Positions 42,621 through 54,148 of a stretch of DNA of 64,000 nucleotides are shown in pieces. The notes below the pieces were generated by a model. The model did no database searches and was not told the DNA's origin. It worked only from the letters and a program-made list of their open reading frames with translations. The stretch lies in the NCBI RefSeq assembly GCF_018446385.1, contig NC_056002.1, positions 5,753,474 through 5,817,473 of the forward strand, in the 5' to 3' direction. How positions within the stretch are numbered: position 1 is the first letter of the stretch; the number at the start of each line of letters is the position of its first letter. Source of the stretch: Zingiber officinale (Eukaryota > Streptophyta > Magnoliopsida > Zingiberales > Zingiberaceae). Both the position numbers and the translations under genes were made by a program.

Positions 42621-44350
42621 ATAAAATATCTTTTTAAAAAATGACTTAAAAATATCTAAATGTAAATAAATATATGGAGATCGGTAATGCGGACTCAATG
42701 TCGTTTTCTTTTTATATATAAAAATAAAAAGTAAATTAGCTATAAAAACTCACTGACGTACGGGAAAAACCGATTCCAAAACTCATTTTCTAATTAGTTA
42801 GTTTTTTAAGTATGTTTATATTTATGTCAAATGAGTTTAGGTTTATACTAGATGTATCTGAATTAAGTTATCTTTTGATTCTCAAGGACAGTCAATTTTT
42901 ATCAAAAACATTTAAAAAAATAAATTCTTACTTGATATAAATTTTAGCCTTTGACTGTAAAAGACTCCAAATAAAAAAATTAAAATAGATAAGGATATAT
43001 GAACCTTTTAGAGCCATCAAAAATATTTAATAACTCTAGACAATTTTAATATAAAAGAGTACCTATAAGACTTAGGTTACATGACAAGTCATGGTGGTCC
43101 AGTTTTTGCCTAAACGTGTCAAATAACCTTACAAGACACGAAACCTTAAAAAAAGAAATTTAAATTTTAGGATTTAGATTTTAAGGTATAAATTCAAAGT
43201 AATTCAAGGCTGTGAAGAACTTTTGGTCAATATTAGAGATGTAAGAATGCCAATTTAGTATGGATTCAAGTTCTTTAAAAAAAAAGGCTCAATTAGAAAA
43301 ATAAAATAAAAATAAAAAACTTTTTGCTTAGGTTCAATTTGGAGAATTGTAGGCAGCAATATTTTAGAAAGTAGATAAACTCATTTTCTCATTGCAAAAT
43401 ATAATCGTACAGAGTTAAAGCAAATGCGGGAGACAGTGTAGCTGCAAAAGAGAAAGTGAAGCTCCAATTTTATCTCTCATGTCTCGTGACAGACACGATT
43501 AGTGATGGATCTAGGGGAGAGTGGGGATGTGCTTGAATATCTTTTTGTTTTCAGAAAATTTCATCAATATGTTGCAGTCGGAGGAACAACGAGAAGACAA
43601 GTTCCAATTCTCTTTTTTAAACATCCTCTTCCTTTACTATTTGGATCCACCACTGGACCCGATCGAGTGGTCTGGTGAGGCGCCGGCGAGCATCGAGCAA
43701 GGCGCCACTGGAGGCACTGTAGGTGTCGGCCAACCTGAGCAGTGCACAGGTGAGCGATCGATTGAGTGGGCACTGAATCAGGTGAGACAGAACTGTAGAC
43801 AAAAAATATGAACAGCAACAACAATCTTCTCGTCTTCTTTTTTTTCTCGAGATGAGATCTTTTGTCTTGAAAATATTATGTTCTCATGTTCCAATATCGA
43901 TCGGACGGTTATGATATTTTTATGATGTATATTACATCTTGAAAATATGATTTAAATCATTCGATCGACGCTGAGGAAAATACAATATTTTCAGGATAAA
44001 AAATCTCATGTCTGGTTTTTCACCTTCTTTTATCTCTTTTCTCTTCTTCCCTCCTATTATTTCCTATAATTTTCACTCTGTCGGTTGTGCAAAACCATGA
44101 AAGTTATTAAAATATATATATCTGATGTTAACAGGACGAGAATCCGCCACTATCACCTGTACTCGACTGTTTTTTAGTTCCAACAAATAATTATACAAAT
44201 TCAATTAATTAGTTGAGTATCAATCTCCACTTATATTCTTGTCTTTTTTTTATTACTATCTTTTTTAAAACAAAATCTGATTAATTTTATTGATAGTAAG
44301 ATTCCCGCAGCAGCAAGCCGCCTTCAAGCAGTTCCAGTTCTTCTTTCCTC
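42621..44350. other. AT-rich intergenic region
   Basis: No supportable gene. A GC-richer island at about 43640-43800 is open in several frames without a recognisable domain. The remainder is homopolymer-rich. 'gatcggacggttatgat' and similar words near 43900 resemble decayed repeat sequence. Confidence 0.6.
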
Positions 44351-44357
44351 TATATAT
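44351..44357 (+). promoter_or_regulatory. TATA box of the intact ATL gene
   Basis: 'tatatat' follows a CT-rich stretch, 63 bp upstream of the first ATG of the ATL frame. This gives a short 5' leader of roughly 35 nt. Confidence 0.5.
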
Positions 44358-44419
44358 CAAAGCGCATCTTCGTTTCTTCTCCGCAGCTATAATTCTAATT
44401 GCATGATCCGCCCACATTG

Positions 44420-45253
44420 ATGGTCGATTTTGCCATGAATCCCACGTCCACGGCAGATGTCCCGCAGCAGCACATGGCCGGCGTCGCTCGGCTCTCCCTC
44501 TCGACTACCAGCGGCTTCCTGGTCGCCGGCGTCATCGTCGTCTTCCTTGTCTTTCTCTTCCTCCTTTTCTGCTACCTCCGTTCCAACCGCTACTGGGGCG
44601 CCATCCCGGTCTCCGGCGCCGCCCACGCCCACTTTGCCCCAACCCCTGGCCTGCCCCGCGGCGACCATGGCCTTGATGCGGCCGCCTCCCTCCCTCCGCC
44701 CCTCGTGCTCCGCCCGGGGAGCTTCAAGGAGGGCCTCGAGTGCCCCGTCTGCCTCTCCGAGCTCGCCGTCTGTGAGGCGGTGCGGCTGCTGCCCATGTGT
44801 GGCCACGCCTTTCATCTCCACTGCATCGACACGTGGTTCTGCGCCCACTCCACCTGCCCCCTCTGCCGCACGCCGGCAGCGCTCGAGGCGTCAGAAATCG
44901 GCAAGTCCAGATCTCAATTGCTTACCTCGGCCGAATCGATTTCAAATACCACCGCAAGTTCCCACCTTTGTGCGAGAATCGGCGACTCGAATTCACAAGA
45001 AGGAATTTTCAGGGCTTCTTCGAGCGTATTGCCCGTCGAGGTGGCACCAGAGGAGTCATTGCCGGCGAGTAGGCTAACAGTAACAGAGGAGTCAGCGCCG
45101 GCGCCAAAGGCAACATTGAGGCCGTTGCGGTGGCTTCTCGTTCGCGGGAACAGGACCGGCGGCGCTTCGGGGAGTCCGAGTGGGCGCGACGTCGAGCAAG
45201 GACGTGACCTTGCCCCGACACGTACCACCGACGAGCTCATGAGTCTAGGCTAG
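44420..45253 (+). CDS. ATL-type RING-H2 E3 ubiquitin ligase, intact
   Basis: Intronless frame of 277 codons from the ATG at 44420 (a second ATG is at 44435). A hydrophobic segment lies at about 33-53, then a basic stretch, a GLD motif (about 84-86), and a RING-H2 (about 109-149) with all eight metal ligands and C-x15-C and C-x10-C spacing as in ATLs. Tryptophan sits three residues after the sixth ligand, as in E2-binding RINGs. The long Ser/Glu/Pro-rich tail ends with 'LRWLL' and 'DVEQG', motifs shared with the other ATL copies here. It is expected to be membrane-anchored and to ubiquitinate unknown substrates. It is a paralog of the 1661 and 41690 copies, not a recent duplicate, so this is an ATL cluster. 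The GC-rich coding sequence contrasts with its AT-rich flanks. Confidence 0.93.
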   Translation: MVDFAMNPTSTADVPQQHMAGVARLSLSTTSGFLVAGVIVVFLVFLFLLFCYLRSNRYWGAIPVSGAAHAHFAPTPGLPRGDHGLDAAASLPPPLVLRPGSFKEGLECPVCLSELAVCEAVRLLPMCGHAFHLHCIDTWFCAHSTCPLCRTPAALEASEIGKSRSQLLTSAESISNTTASSHLCARIGDSNSQEGIFRASSSVLPVEVAPEESLPASRLTVTEESAPAPKATLRPLRWLLVRGNRTGGASGSPSGRDVEQGRDLAPTRTTDELMSLG

Positions 45254-47730
45254 AATTGGCTTTCTTTCGATCCATTAATTTCAATTTCCTATTTTCCGCT
45301 GTATTATTCACCTGTACAGAAATAACTCCGACTTGAGTCTCGAATCGAACTCAAAGTACGAAACCCTTTTGTGTTCGTATTTATTTCTCCTCTCACTCAT
45401 CTGCTGAATGTTAATCCCTACATCGAGTGTCAGATTTCCCATTCCATTGTCAAACATATGCAGCAAACAGCCAAACTGCCATTGACACTTTTTTTTTTTG
45501 CTTTTTCTTTTCCAAATTCTGATCTTTTTTAGTTGCTGATAAATGGCGACACAGGTGGCCTGCGTAAGTGCTGACGACAATAGCTGTAGAACACACAGTG
45601 CGAGAAGATAAGTGCGTGGATGGAGTTGGACAGTGAGTTTTTTGTCCTGCAATGAATAGGGCATTGGTAGCTGAGGAGGACAAGTGGATGACGATATACC
45701 GGTACTCGCTTCGGCCGTGCAAATTTTGTACGAACAGCTCGTGTTATCCAGCAGAAGGTAGAACAGCATGAGCATCTATCTTTAGGATATCGACGTCTCA
45801 CGAAATATTTTCAACATGAACTGGTCCAGAGCAAAAGGCTTCTGACAATTTGATTGCAAAATAATCTAAACTATATCTACATCATTTTCATTATCATTAT
45901 GAAAGAAGAAAAAGATGAACTTTATATTATCCAGTAGAGAAATTAGCACGCAAGTCAGCTCGAAGAGACGTTTTTTATATGAATTCTGAAGCACGGTCAG
46001 ATTTAAGTTCGTGAACTTAATACGCTTTCAGTTAATTCCGCAAGATGCCAATTAAATGATTGTTTACGTGTCCACAATAAATTATTCTTGACATCACGAT
46101 TCTAGTATCTTTAGAATAATAATTAACACATAAGGAAGATATTTATTTTAATTTTATTGAGATTTAAATTCCAGATCTTATGATCATAATATGCTAATCA
46201 TTAGATAGTCTCGAGGAGATTATTTTTTAATAATATCAAAGTGGTAAAAGATGAATATATTTATCTTTAATATGCTCATTAATTTATTTCAAAATTAATA
46301 TAAAAAAAATATATCATGGATGATTATTAAAATTTTATTTTTTTTAATAGTATCAAGTACCTTCTGATTGTCGTCTTTAATAAATGATTGGTGGAATTTT
46401 AGGGGCATCGAGTTCAAAATTCCCAAACTAATTTATGACACTTTTGACTAATTCTCTAATGACCTCAGCAATGGTAACATGCATTTTAAATGTATATAAA
46501 TTTTGAAAAAAAAAATAGGATATATGTTGAATATATATATATATATATCAAAAAGTGACTGTCCAAATCATGGGAAATGAGCTCAGCAGGTGTATTTGTC
46601 TATTTTAAAAAAATTATAGTTGTTCTTAATGGAAAATCTGTTTCTTTCGTTGGGTAGTGCATGTTAATGCTCAATGTTCCCTTTTTAAACCCTGTGTATT
46701 TAAAAAAGAATTTGTTTTTTTTCCAAACAAAAAGTATATTATTCTTTTCTGTTTAACATGATATTAAAATTTATTAGGAAAATATTTTGAATAAATTTAA
46801 AGACAAAAAGCATAAAGAATACTTTATATTATGGGACAACCTGAGCCTCAAAGTGAGGAACAATATTGGTTGTCGCATTAGGTCCGGCCTTTGGAACTGG
46901 TGGTGGAAGAATTCTGGCTGGTTTCTTTCCTGCAAATGACGCAGCATCCACTCCATCTGTGGCTCCTTTTATGTTAGGCGATATTTCCTTTTCAGCAGCG
47001 TCGATGGGTCTGCACCATCTGCAACGTCGATTTCCAGGTAAATTGATTTGAAAGCTTTCAATTTTCATCTGATAAATTAGATTTTAAATCATCCTAAACA
47101 AATGGAAGACAATGACATTGAATGAGGGAGATAGTGATTTTTTTTTTAAAAAAAAATAATATGCTCAAACAAAAATCTTAAGAAAATATTAAAGGATAGA
47201 CATATAAAATAATGAAACTCGTTAAAAATGAAATGATGGGCTATGAATTTATATGTCTATCCTTGAGTATTTTCTTAAGATTTTTCTTCATGCATATCAA
47301 TAACCCACATTTTCAAATTTTACTATTCAATTACTTTTTAAATGTTATATCTATTAAATTATATAAATTTATTAGAGTTATTTGTTTACAACTTTTAATA
47401 TAATATAGTATTTTAACTTTTCAATTTAAGATTTTGATTTTTTTTAGCTAATTATATAGGACTTTGTATTCTTTATTTTAAAAATATTTTTTTGATTTAT
47501 CAAAACAAAACAGCTATTTTTCCTTAGCATCAATTTCTACATAGTATTAAAGTTTTCATCTCTATATTTTTTGATAATTTGATTAAAAAATTGTTAATTT
47601 GATTCATAGTTTTGATTGAGTTTCTTTTATTTTCGCATCAATTTAGTTTTGTTTGTTATTCGGTCATTCGTGAACGTAATTTGTTCTATCATCATGAGTA
47701 GTTGCACAAATAATTCGCTTCAATCAATCA
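45254..47730. other. AT-rich intergenic region with an (AT)n microsatellite
   Basis: This is the 3' flank of the ATL gene followed by AT-rich DNA. An (AT)n tract lies at about 46531-46548. An exon-like island at 46829-47050 is listed separately. I see no other gene, tRNA or repeat array. Confidence 0.6.
46829..47050. other. Exon-like island of unknown origin
   Basis: A GC-richer stretch of about 220 bp in AT-rich DNA. It is open on the minus strand to a TAA before 46829 ('KKPARILPPPVPK' in one frame) and also open on the plus strand, where it ends at a good donor-like 'ttccaggtaaat' near 47040. I do not recognise the product. It could be a captured exon or a decayed gene end. Confidence 0.3.
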
Positions 47731-48490
47731 ATGTCTGACTGGATGGAAAAAATTATTTGTATTGGAAATATGTTATGAAAAACTTCTTTCAGGGAAACTT
47801 TATATGGGGATATGTTTCAGGTGTGCGAGTTCAACCTATGAACATCAATGTTGATGATTATGTAATGTGATTGGATGTTTAGGAGACCGATAATACGAAA
47901 ATTATTACGTGGATCAATAATTCTATTTTACATTCTGTTGGTGCTAAATTGATCAAGTACAAGATAGCCAAAGAGGTTTGGATCATCTGGTAAGATTATA
48001 CACGCAGTCTAATTTTGCCAAATAATATCAATTGGAAGCAGATATCCGTGTACTTCGACGACAAGATATGGGCATCCAAGATTTTTATTCTGCCATGTCA
48101 GAACTATAGAACCAGTTAGCACTCACAGAATCCTCAAAATTATGAGCATTCCCAGCTTATGCCACTCATAGAGAAGAACAACGTCTGGTCCAATTTTTTA
48201 TAGTTCTTCGTGATAACTTTAAAGGATTGCGTGGAACAATTTTGCATCGTAGCCCTCTCCCTTCCCTTGATTCAGTAGTACATGAATTGCTAGCTGAGGA
48301 AATTCATCTTAAGTCTCAGGTTGATATGAGAACTATTGCACCATCTACGCCATCTATTTTTGCAGCACCACAACGGTCTATGTCGCATAATCAAAGTAGG
48401 TTGACTTCGAAGGTTTCTAGTGATGAGTGTGATTATTATAAAGAAAAAAGACATTGGAAGTCTCAATGTCCATTATTGTTGAACAAAGGT
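47731..48490 (+). pseudogene. Copia gag fossil
   Basis: Reading past several stops, this gives a typical Copia Gag: 'LYWKYVMKNF' near the start, 'LEADIRVLRRQDMGIQDF', 'LPSLDSVVHELLAEE', and a zinc knuckle near 48430-48471 in which the second cysteine is tyrosine. It ends abruptly at the TRIM-like LTR. No pol follows. Confidence 0.7.
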
Positions 48491-48680
48491 TGTTGGGGTT
48501 CAATCAAAGTCCCACATTGGAAAGATTTAATAAAGATCATGGGTTTAAAAGGATGTAGAATATCTCTATTGGCATGAAACCTTTTGGAGAAAGCCCAAGA
48601 GCAAAATCATGAGGGTCTAGGCCCAAAGTGGACAATATCATGTCATTGTGAAGATATGTGGACATCCTTTGGGCACAACA
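48491..48680 (+). mobile_element. Short TRIM-like LTR with primer site
   Basis: A 190-bp unit starts TGTTGGGG, ends GCACAACA, and is followed 2 nt later by TGGTATCAGAG (48683-48693), a methionine-tRNA primer site. The short length suggests a TRIM or SMART-type non-autonomous element. No second LTR is present, so only the 5' end remains. Confidence 0.55.
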
Positions 48681-48747
48681 AATGGTATCAGAGTCATGAC
48701 CCATACCAGATGCAATGTGGGGTGGCCTTGAACGAAGTTAAGGGTAG

Positions 48748-48946
48748 GTCTAGGGTAAGTCAGGTTGACCGGATGCTCGTAGGGAGGCTTAGAGTATGTC
48801 AGGATGACCGGATGCTTGTGGGAAAGACCGAAGTAGGTCAGGGTGACCGAATACTTGCAGGGAAGCCCGGAGCAGGTCAAGATGATTGGATACTTGCGGG
48901 AAGGCCTGGAGCAGGTCAGGATGACTGAATACTTGCGGGGAGGCTA
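48748..48946. repeat. Minisatellite of about 39 bp, five units
   Basis: Each unit contains 'gtcaggatgaccggat', then 'cttgcgggaaggc'. It resembles the 'ggtcaagggagtgaccgg' units of A's LTR, so it may be an LTR fragment from the same superfamily. Confidence 0.65.
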
Positions 48947-48954
48947 GTTGGTCA

Positions 48955-50105
48955 TGTTAGTACCCCCAAGGTTATTTTGATGTGATCAAACAAGTTAAGT
49001 TAGGTCCTGTTGTGTTTAACCCTGTGTCTAGTTGTGCAGGAGCTTAGGAGCACAGGAAGTTGAGCAAAAGATGCAGCTAACGAGAAGTACGACACAGGAG
49101 AGAGTCGATAGGCTCGATGCGTCTGAGGGACGAGATACTGCGGAAGAGTACGCAGGCGAACGAGAAGGAGGCGCGGTGTTTTCGAGGGACGAGAAGTCGG
49201 AGCGGAAGGTTGCTCGAGAAGGCCAGAAGTTGGGTTTGGGTGAGCCTTATTCTGGATGGACAAAATCACCCAAGTGAGCGATGCCAGAGTGGAAGACCCT
49301 GACCGAGGTGAGCAGAGGGCCCGGACTAAAAAAGTCAACAGGGTTGACTTTGTGAGTCCGGGCGCTCTGACCCATTCCTTTCCAGGCGCCCGGAACTCAA
49401 AATTTATCATGTTCGACGTGGACTTGGACCAACGCATCGGGGATAGAATTCTATCCCACTCTAGGCGCCCTGACCAAGACTATAAATATAACCTTGGTCC
49501 AGAAGCTAGATAGAACAAGTATTCTTACATCAACACTTATACACACCTTAGTTTTCTTTTAGCTTCTCACTTTCTGTGTTTACACTGCTGTAAAGAGGCT
49601 TCTCCGCCTGAAAGATAAATTAGTACTACTCTATTCGTTAGATTAACAACCTCTCTAGTTGGACCAGTCCGGGGTGCCCGGGATGTTTTCGGGCGCCCGG
49701 ACCCGACTTTTGACCAGATCGAGTTTTGACTCGATCTGAACGTTGGGGGATAAGTTTATCCCCCCCAGGGCGCCCGGAATCCTTCGGGGCACCTCGAACA
49801 GTGCTATAAATAGAGCACTGATTTCCACAGTTTAGAATAACAACTTGTAATCCAGCTCTTTCATTTCTGCTTTTTCTTTTGTGTTGTCAACGCTGTAAGA
49901 GGCTACTCCGCCCAAAGGAGATCATCAGATACTGCGCCATATTTTCCTTGGATTAGCAATCCTCTGATTGCAAACCAAGTAAATCCTCTGTGTCTGTTTG
50001 CTTTTTATTAGTCTCTTTATTTTGATTACAAGTTTTATTATTAGTTGAAAATCCAAGAAGGGCAATTCACCCTTCCCCTCTTGTCGGCCTCCAAAGGGAT
50101 TAACA
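48955..50105 (+). mobile_element. Left (5') LTR of element C, with internal duplication
   Basis: It contains two TATA boxes (49481-49490 and 49805-49813) and two related 'gctgtaa(a)gaggct..ctccgcc' segments (about 49587 and 49891). Compared with the right LTR, about 275 bp (roughly 49390-49663) are extra. GC-rich palindromic 'ggcgcccgga' words lie upstream of each TATA box. Confidence 0.8.
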
Positions 50106-50161
50106 AGTGGTATTAGAGCAAGGACACTTCAGGAGGACTAACCGCCGATCGAAGAAACGAG

Positions 50162-51577
50162 ATGGCCGGACCAAGCATCATTCCACCAAAATTCGAGGGG
50201 AACTTCACACACTGTAAGCGTCGTATGGAGGTATTTCTGAAAATCGATTTCGAAATTCGTCTAATTATAAAATATGATTTTGTAGCTCCTACTAATCAAA
50301 ATGGAGACGAAAAAGAAGAGAGTCTCTGGACGAAGAAGGAGCAGAATGATTCCGTATCGAACAACCGAGCGGAGTATCACCTGCTGAGCGTGCTGCCACC
50401 TCAAGAAGTCAACCGCGTCGGAAGCTACTTGTCAGCCAAACAACTCTGGGAAAAATTCCTGGGGCTTCACGAAGGCACGTCCTAAGCCAAACTAGCAAGA
50501 AGAGACATCCTTCGAAACAAACTGACGAATATCCATATGGAAAAAGGTGAGAAGGTAACCGATCTACACACGAAGGTAAAGGAATTAATTACCGGTCTCG
50601 AGAACCTCGGTGAAACGGTAACCAACTGGGACATCATACGCTACGCACTCAATGTGTTTCCCAGAACTCCAGAATGGACGTCAATCATCGACGCCTACTA
50701 CATTTCAAAGGACCTAGAGGTAAGTACCTTAAAAGAGTTATTTTCTACTCTTGAATTACATGAAACTAGATGTGCAGGAACAACAAAAGACTCAAGCCAG
50801 ATTATGGCGCTGAATGCAACCAAGAAGGATGAACCCGAGTCAGACTCAAAAGAAGACCAAGAAGCATATATGGTAAGAAATTTTAAAAATTCTTTCGATC
50901 TAATAAATTTAAAGAAATGCAGAATAAGAAAAATCCAAGAAATAGAAGAAGGGTTCGTTGCTACCAGTGTCAAAAGGAATGACACTTAAAAGAAGATTGC
51001 CCAGAATTAAAGAAGGCCAAAGTCAAGATACCCAAGAAGCACAAGATTCTAAAAGCCACTTGGGACGACACTTCATCATCTGAATCCGAAGTACAAGAAT
51101 ATGTCGGACTAGCACTAATGGCGAGCTATGAAGGGCAAAGTACATCGGAACCCAGCATCAATGAAGGGGGAGCGACTTCAGACGAATGCAGCGAAATAGG
51201 GGGAGAGTCAGGCTTCAAGCCTGATATGGTAAGTGAGGTATGCCTCTTACCTCCTGATCAGATTTATTTTGGTATTAAGGCTATGACAAAATCCATGTAC
51301 AAATTAGAAAATAAAAATACCAAATTAAAAAAATGAAATTTTAGAAATAAAAAGAATTTTGGCAAAATCATGTCTAATAGAAGACTTTGATAAAATAAAA
51401 TTTGAAAATGATAAATTAAAAGAAGAAATAGAAATTTTGAAAAATTCTACCTGTTCAAATATTTCTGTTTTCAAAAATTATAGAGGATTAAACTGGTACT
51501 ATAGGTTTCACCAAAATCAAATTAGAAAAATATCAAAAGTCTATGTGCCTAGAAAATACTTGATTAACCCTGTATGA
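50162..51577 (+). pseudogene. gag: Broken Gag of element C
   Basis: It starts with ATG at 50162 (Copia Gag N-terminus, 'LWEKFLGLHEG'). A single TAA at 50483-50485 interrupts the frame, which then stays open to 50989. A frameshift precedes the zinc knuckle (about 50959-51000), where the glycine before the histidine is replaced by TGA. After another break near 51336 the frame ends at 'VPRKYLINPV' and a stop, the C-terminal wording that A and B also have. Only one knuckle is visible. It is not expressible as a full protein. Confidence 0.8.
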
Positions 51578-52314
51578 AGGAATCTCTATTGGGTTCTAAA
51601 AACTTGTTTAATTTAAAAATTAAAATTAGACTTAGCATTTTCAGCAAGAAAATTAAACATTTAATTTCTTTATGCGGCTTTGTCTAAGAAAGTGGTTGTT
51701 GCTCCGATAACAAAGAAGGTCTAATGCCTTGCCACTGCCTGAAAGCTAAGTATCGAAATAAGAGTTTAATTGACTAAATAAAAAAGTATTAAATTATATT
51801 TTTTTAAAAAAATTACTTTAAAGGGTTACTCAATTTGTTTTGAAAATATTTAAAAAATAAAAATAAAAATAAAAATAATAAAAATTTAGAAATTATTCCA
51901 AATGCTTAACAATTTCATTTTAAAAATTTCAATAGTTTATATTAAAATGTTTTTCCTTAGAAATTTTTCCTTAATTTTTTTTTTTTTGCTTCAAAACTTA
52001 TGAAAATTTCTTTGGTTGAAAATATGTTTCTAACTTAGAAATATATCTTAGAAATTGTTTTTAATGTTACTTCTACCATGAAAATTTTTTTTTTTTAACT
52101 TAGATTTTTTTTAAAAAAAATTAACCTTAGACTTGTTAAAGAACCCCAATTTTTTATGTGATCAAATGGGGAGAAGAATGTTAAGTCTAGGGGGAGGTAT
52201 AATTTTCATTGAAAAATCATATTGTTTTTACTTATTTGCAAACTTAATTGTTTTTACTTTATGTTTATTTTACCCTAGCCTAACTTGGGTTGCTCACATC
52301 AAAAAGGAGGAGAT
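51578..52314 (+). other. 3' non-coding region of element C
   Basis: Very AT-rich with long A and T runs. No pol motif and no palindrome cluster like those of A and B. It ends in the polypurine tract. Confidence 0.7.
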
Positions 52315-52849
52315 TGTTGGAACCCCAAGGTGTTTTAATGTGATTAAACAAGTTAAGTTAGGTCCTGTGTGTTTTAACCCTTGTGTCTAAGTGTGTAGGA
52401 GCTTAGGAACACAGGAAGTCGAGCGGAAGATACGGCTAGCAAGAAGGACGGCACTGGGAGAGAGCCGACGGGCTCGGTGCATCCGAGGGATGAGGTGACC
52501 GCGGAAGAGTACTCCGGTGGACGAGAAGAACGTACGCGACGTTCGAGGGACAAGAAATCGGGGAGGAAGGCTGCTCGAAAAGAAGGCCGGAACTTAGGTT
52601 TTGGTGAGCCCTATTCCGGATGACCGAGATCACTCAAGCTAGCGGAGCCGGAGCGAAAGACCCAGACCAAAACGAGCTGAACCGGAGCAGAGGTCCCAGA
52701 TCGAGAAAAGTCAACACTGTTGACTTTCCTGGTTCGAGCGCCCGGAACCATTCCGGGCGCCTGGATCAGTCCGGGGTGCCCGGGATGTTTTCTGGCGCCC
52801 GGTCTCGACTTTTGACCAGATCGAGTTTTGACTCAATCTGAATGTTGGG
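52315..52849 (+). mobile_element. Right LTR of element C, first part
   Basis: It starts TGTTGGAACCCC. It carries a strong hairpin at 52738-52760: arms gcgcccggaa and ttccgggcgc with a 3-base loop. A W-box palindrome 'gtcaacactgttgac' lies near 52709. It is cut by D's LTR at 52850. Confidence 0.8.
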
Positions 52850-53935
52850 TGATCCTGTCCGAACCAGGGGTCAACGAACGCTGGGGACGTGGCGCTCCCT
52901 ACTAGATCCTCAGATGCTCCGGCAAACCTGCAACAAAACCGAGCCGGGGGGGGGGGGGGGTCCCGGCGACGGCCCTCCGACGCTCAAGTCAGGCGAGGAA
53001 ATAGCAAAGAAGTGGCTTTGAAGTAGAAGACTCTCGTACCTCCGGTGAAGAAATGGAGGCCTTATATAGAACTATCGAAAGAGCCCAGGCATGTCAATCG
53101 AAGCAGTCATCTGCTTTAGACCATACCCAAGTATGGGCCTGTCAGAAGAGCATATATGAGGCCATACTGCTACTGTATCCACCTCTCCCTGATGTGACGG
53201 CGAGATCTTCCATCGTGCAATCTTATGTACGGCCTAATCATCAGACATGCCTTCTCTGACATCCCATATCTCGAGACAAGCGCATAGGCCACTCGGCTAC
53301 CTTTGTACCCTCGCCCTTATCTTGGCCGAACGGACCACCCGCTCAGCCCTTCGATCCCAGCCGATCGGGATCCCGCTCGGCCCTTCGATCCTCCTGCCTT
53401 GGCGTCGGAAACCCAAGCCCATGGATGGGTTATCTCTAGCTCCGCTCGGACCATTACCCGCTTGACCAGCCTTCCATCCGTCCTTAGGCTGGGACCCTTC
53501 AGAGGGTGGGCCCCTAATTCTTACCGCCGGATCACTTGCCTTCCCTTCAAGTCTAGTCGAAGGAGGCAGTGAGTCCGACTGATTGGACTATGTGTCCGAG
53601 CGGGCGGTCGTCGCCCTTCTGCCAAATTCAGCCGCTCGGCTCTTAGTTACGGTTGTCTTGTCGCTCAACGTGGATGTTTGCTTGTCTAAATCTTCTCGAA
53701 AATCACGCAAATCCTCTTCATTAAGGCGAAGCGTGCGCGGTATGGGCGCATTAATTGCGCTTGGTGACAAAGCGCCACGTGTCGACCATTGTGTGGCGGC
53801 GGCGTCACTTACGATGGGACGCCCCCGTTCAAAATGGACGGCCCGATGGCGTCCTTGTCTGTCGTGACCTGAATCCGACAGCGGAGGCCGACTGACCTCA
53901 GCCGTATAAAGCCTCCGTCTCCTTCCTTCGCCGCA
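52850..53935 (-). mobile_element. Left (3') LTR of element D (right edge estimated)
   Basis: It begins at 52850. It includes a 15-base G run (52946-52960). Its inner edge is uncertain because the other LTR is truncated by the window. I place it near the opposite-strand TATA box, but it may extend to about 54050. Confidence 0.6.
53905..53911 (+). promoter_or_regulatory. Candidate TATA box for D's opposite-strand ORF
   Basis: 'tataaag' points towards the accessory ORF, 244 bp upstream of its ATG. A donor-like 'agtgagtc' near 54050 suggests a 5' leader intron. Element E has a TATA-like box and donor-like site in matching positions (about 11164 and 11277). Confidence 0.4.
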
Positions 53936-54148
53936 TATTCGCTTGTGCGTTGCCCTCTGCTTCTTCCTCTGCCGTGACCTCCGACGATCCAGTTATTGTT
54001 TTTCGGCGGCTACCATCTCACCGGTGATCCCTTCCGTCCGTTTCCTTCTCAGTGAGTCTTCTCCCTTTGTTTACAAGGTCTTCCCAACTTGTTTTGCCTC
54101 TTTTGCTCCCATTCCTTCGATTCCTCGCTATCTTTTTGCTTCTTCGAG

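Larger units (their letters stand above)
48955..52849 (+). mobile_element. Element C: gag-only Copia-type LTR retrotransposon, right LTR interrupted
   Basis: The left LTR (48955-50105), primer site (TGGTATTAGAGC, 50108-50119), broken gag and polypurine tract ('aaaaaggaggagat', 52301-52314) are followed by a right LTR from 52315 that is cut by element D at 52850. There is no pol between gag and the LTR. The rest of the right LTR should lie beyond D, outside the window. The expected TSD is 'ggtca' (48950-48954) and cannot be checked here. Confidence 0.85.

Noticed and set aside
43521..43811. 96-codon plus-strand frame in the intergenic region
   Set aside because: No homology that I recognise, and the start is not convincing. 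The local GC island is open in several frames at once.
44387..44848. 153-codon minus-strand frame overlapping the ATL gene
   Set aside because: It is a shadow of the GC-rich ATL coding sequence on the other strand.
45308..45775. 155-codon minus-strand frame downstream of the ATL gene
   Set aside because: No recognisable domain, composition like non-coding AT-rich DNA, and it overlaps the probable ATL 3' untranslated region.
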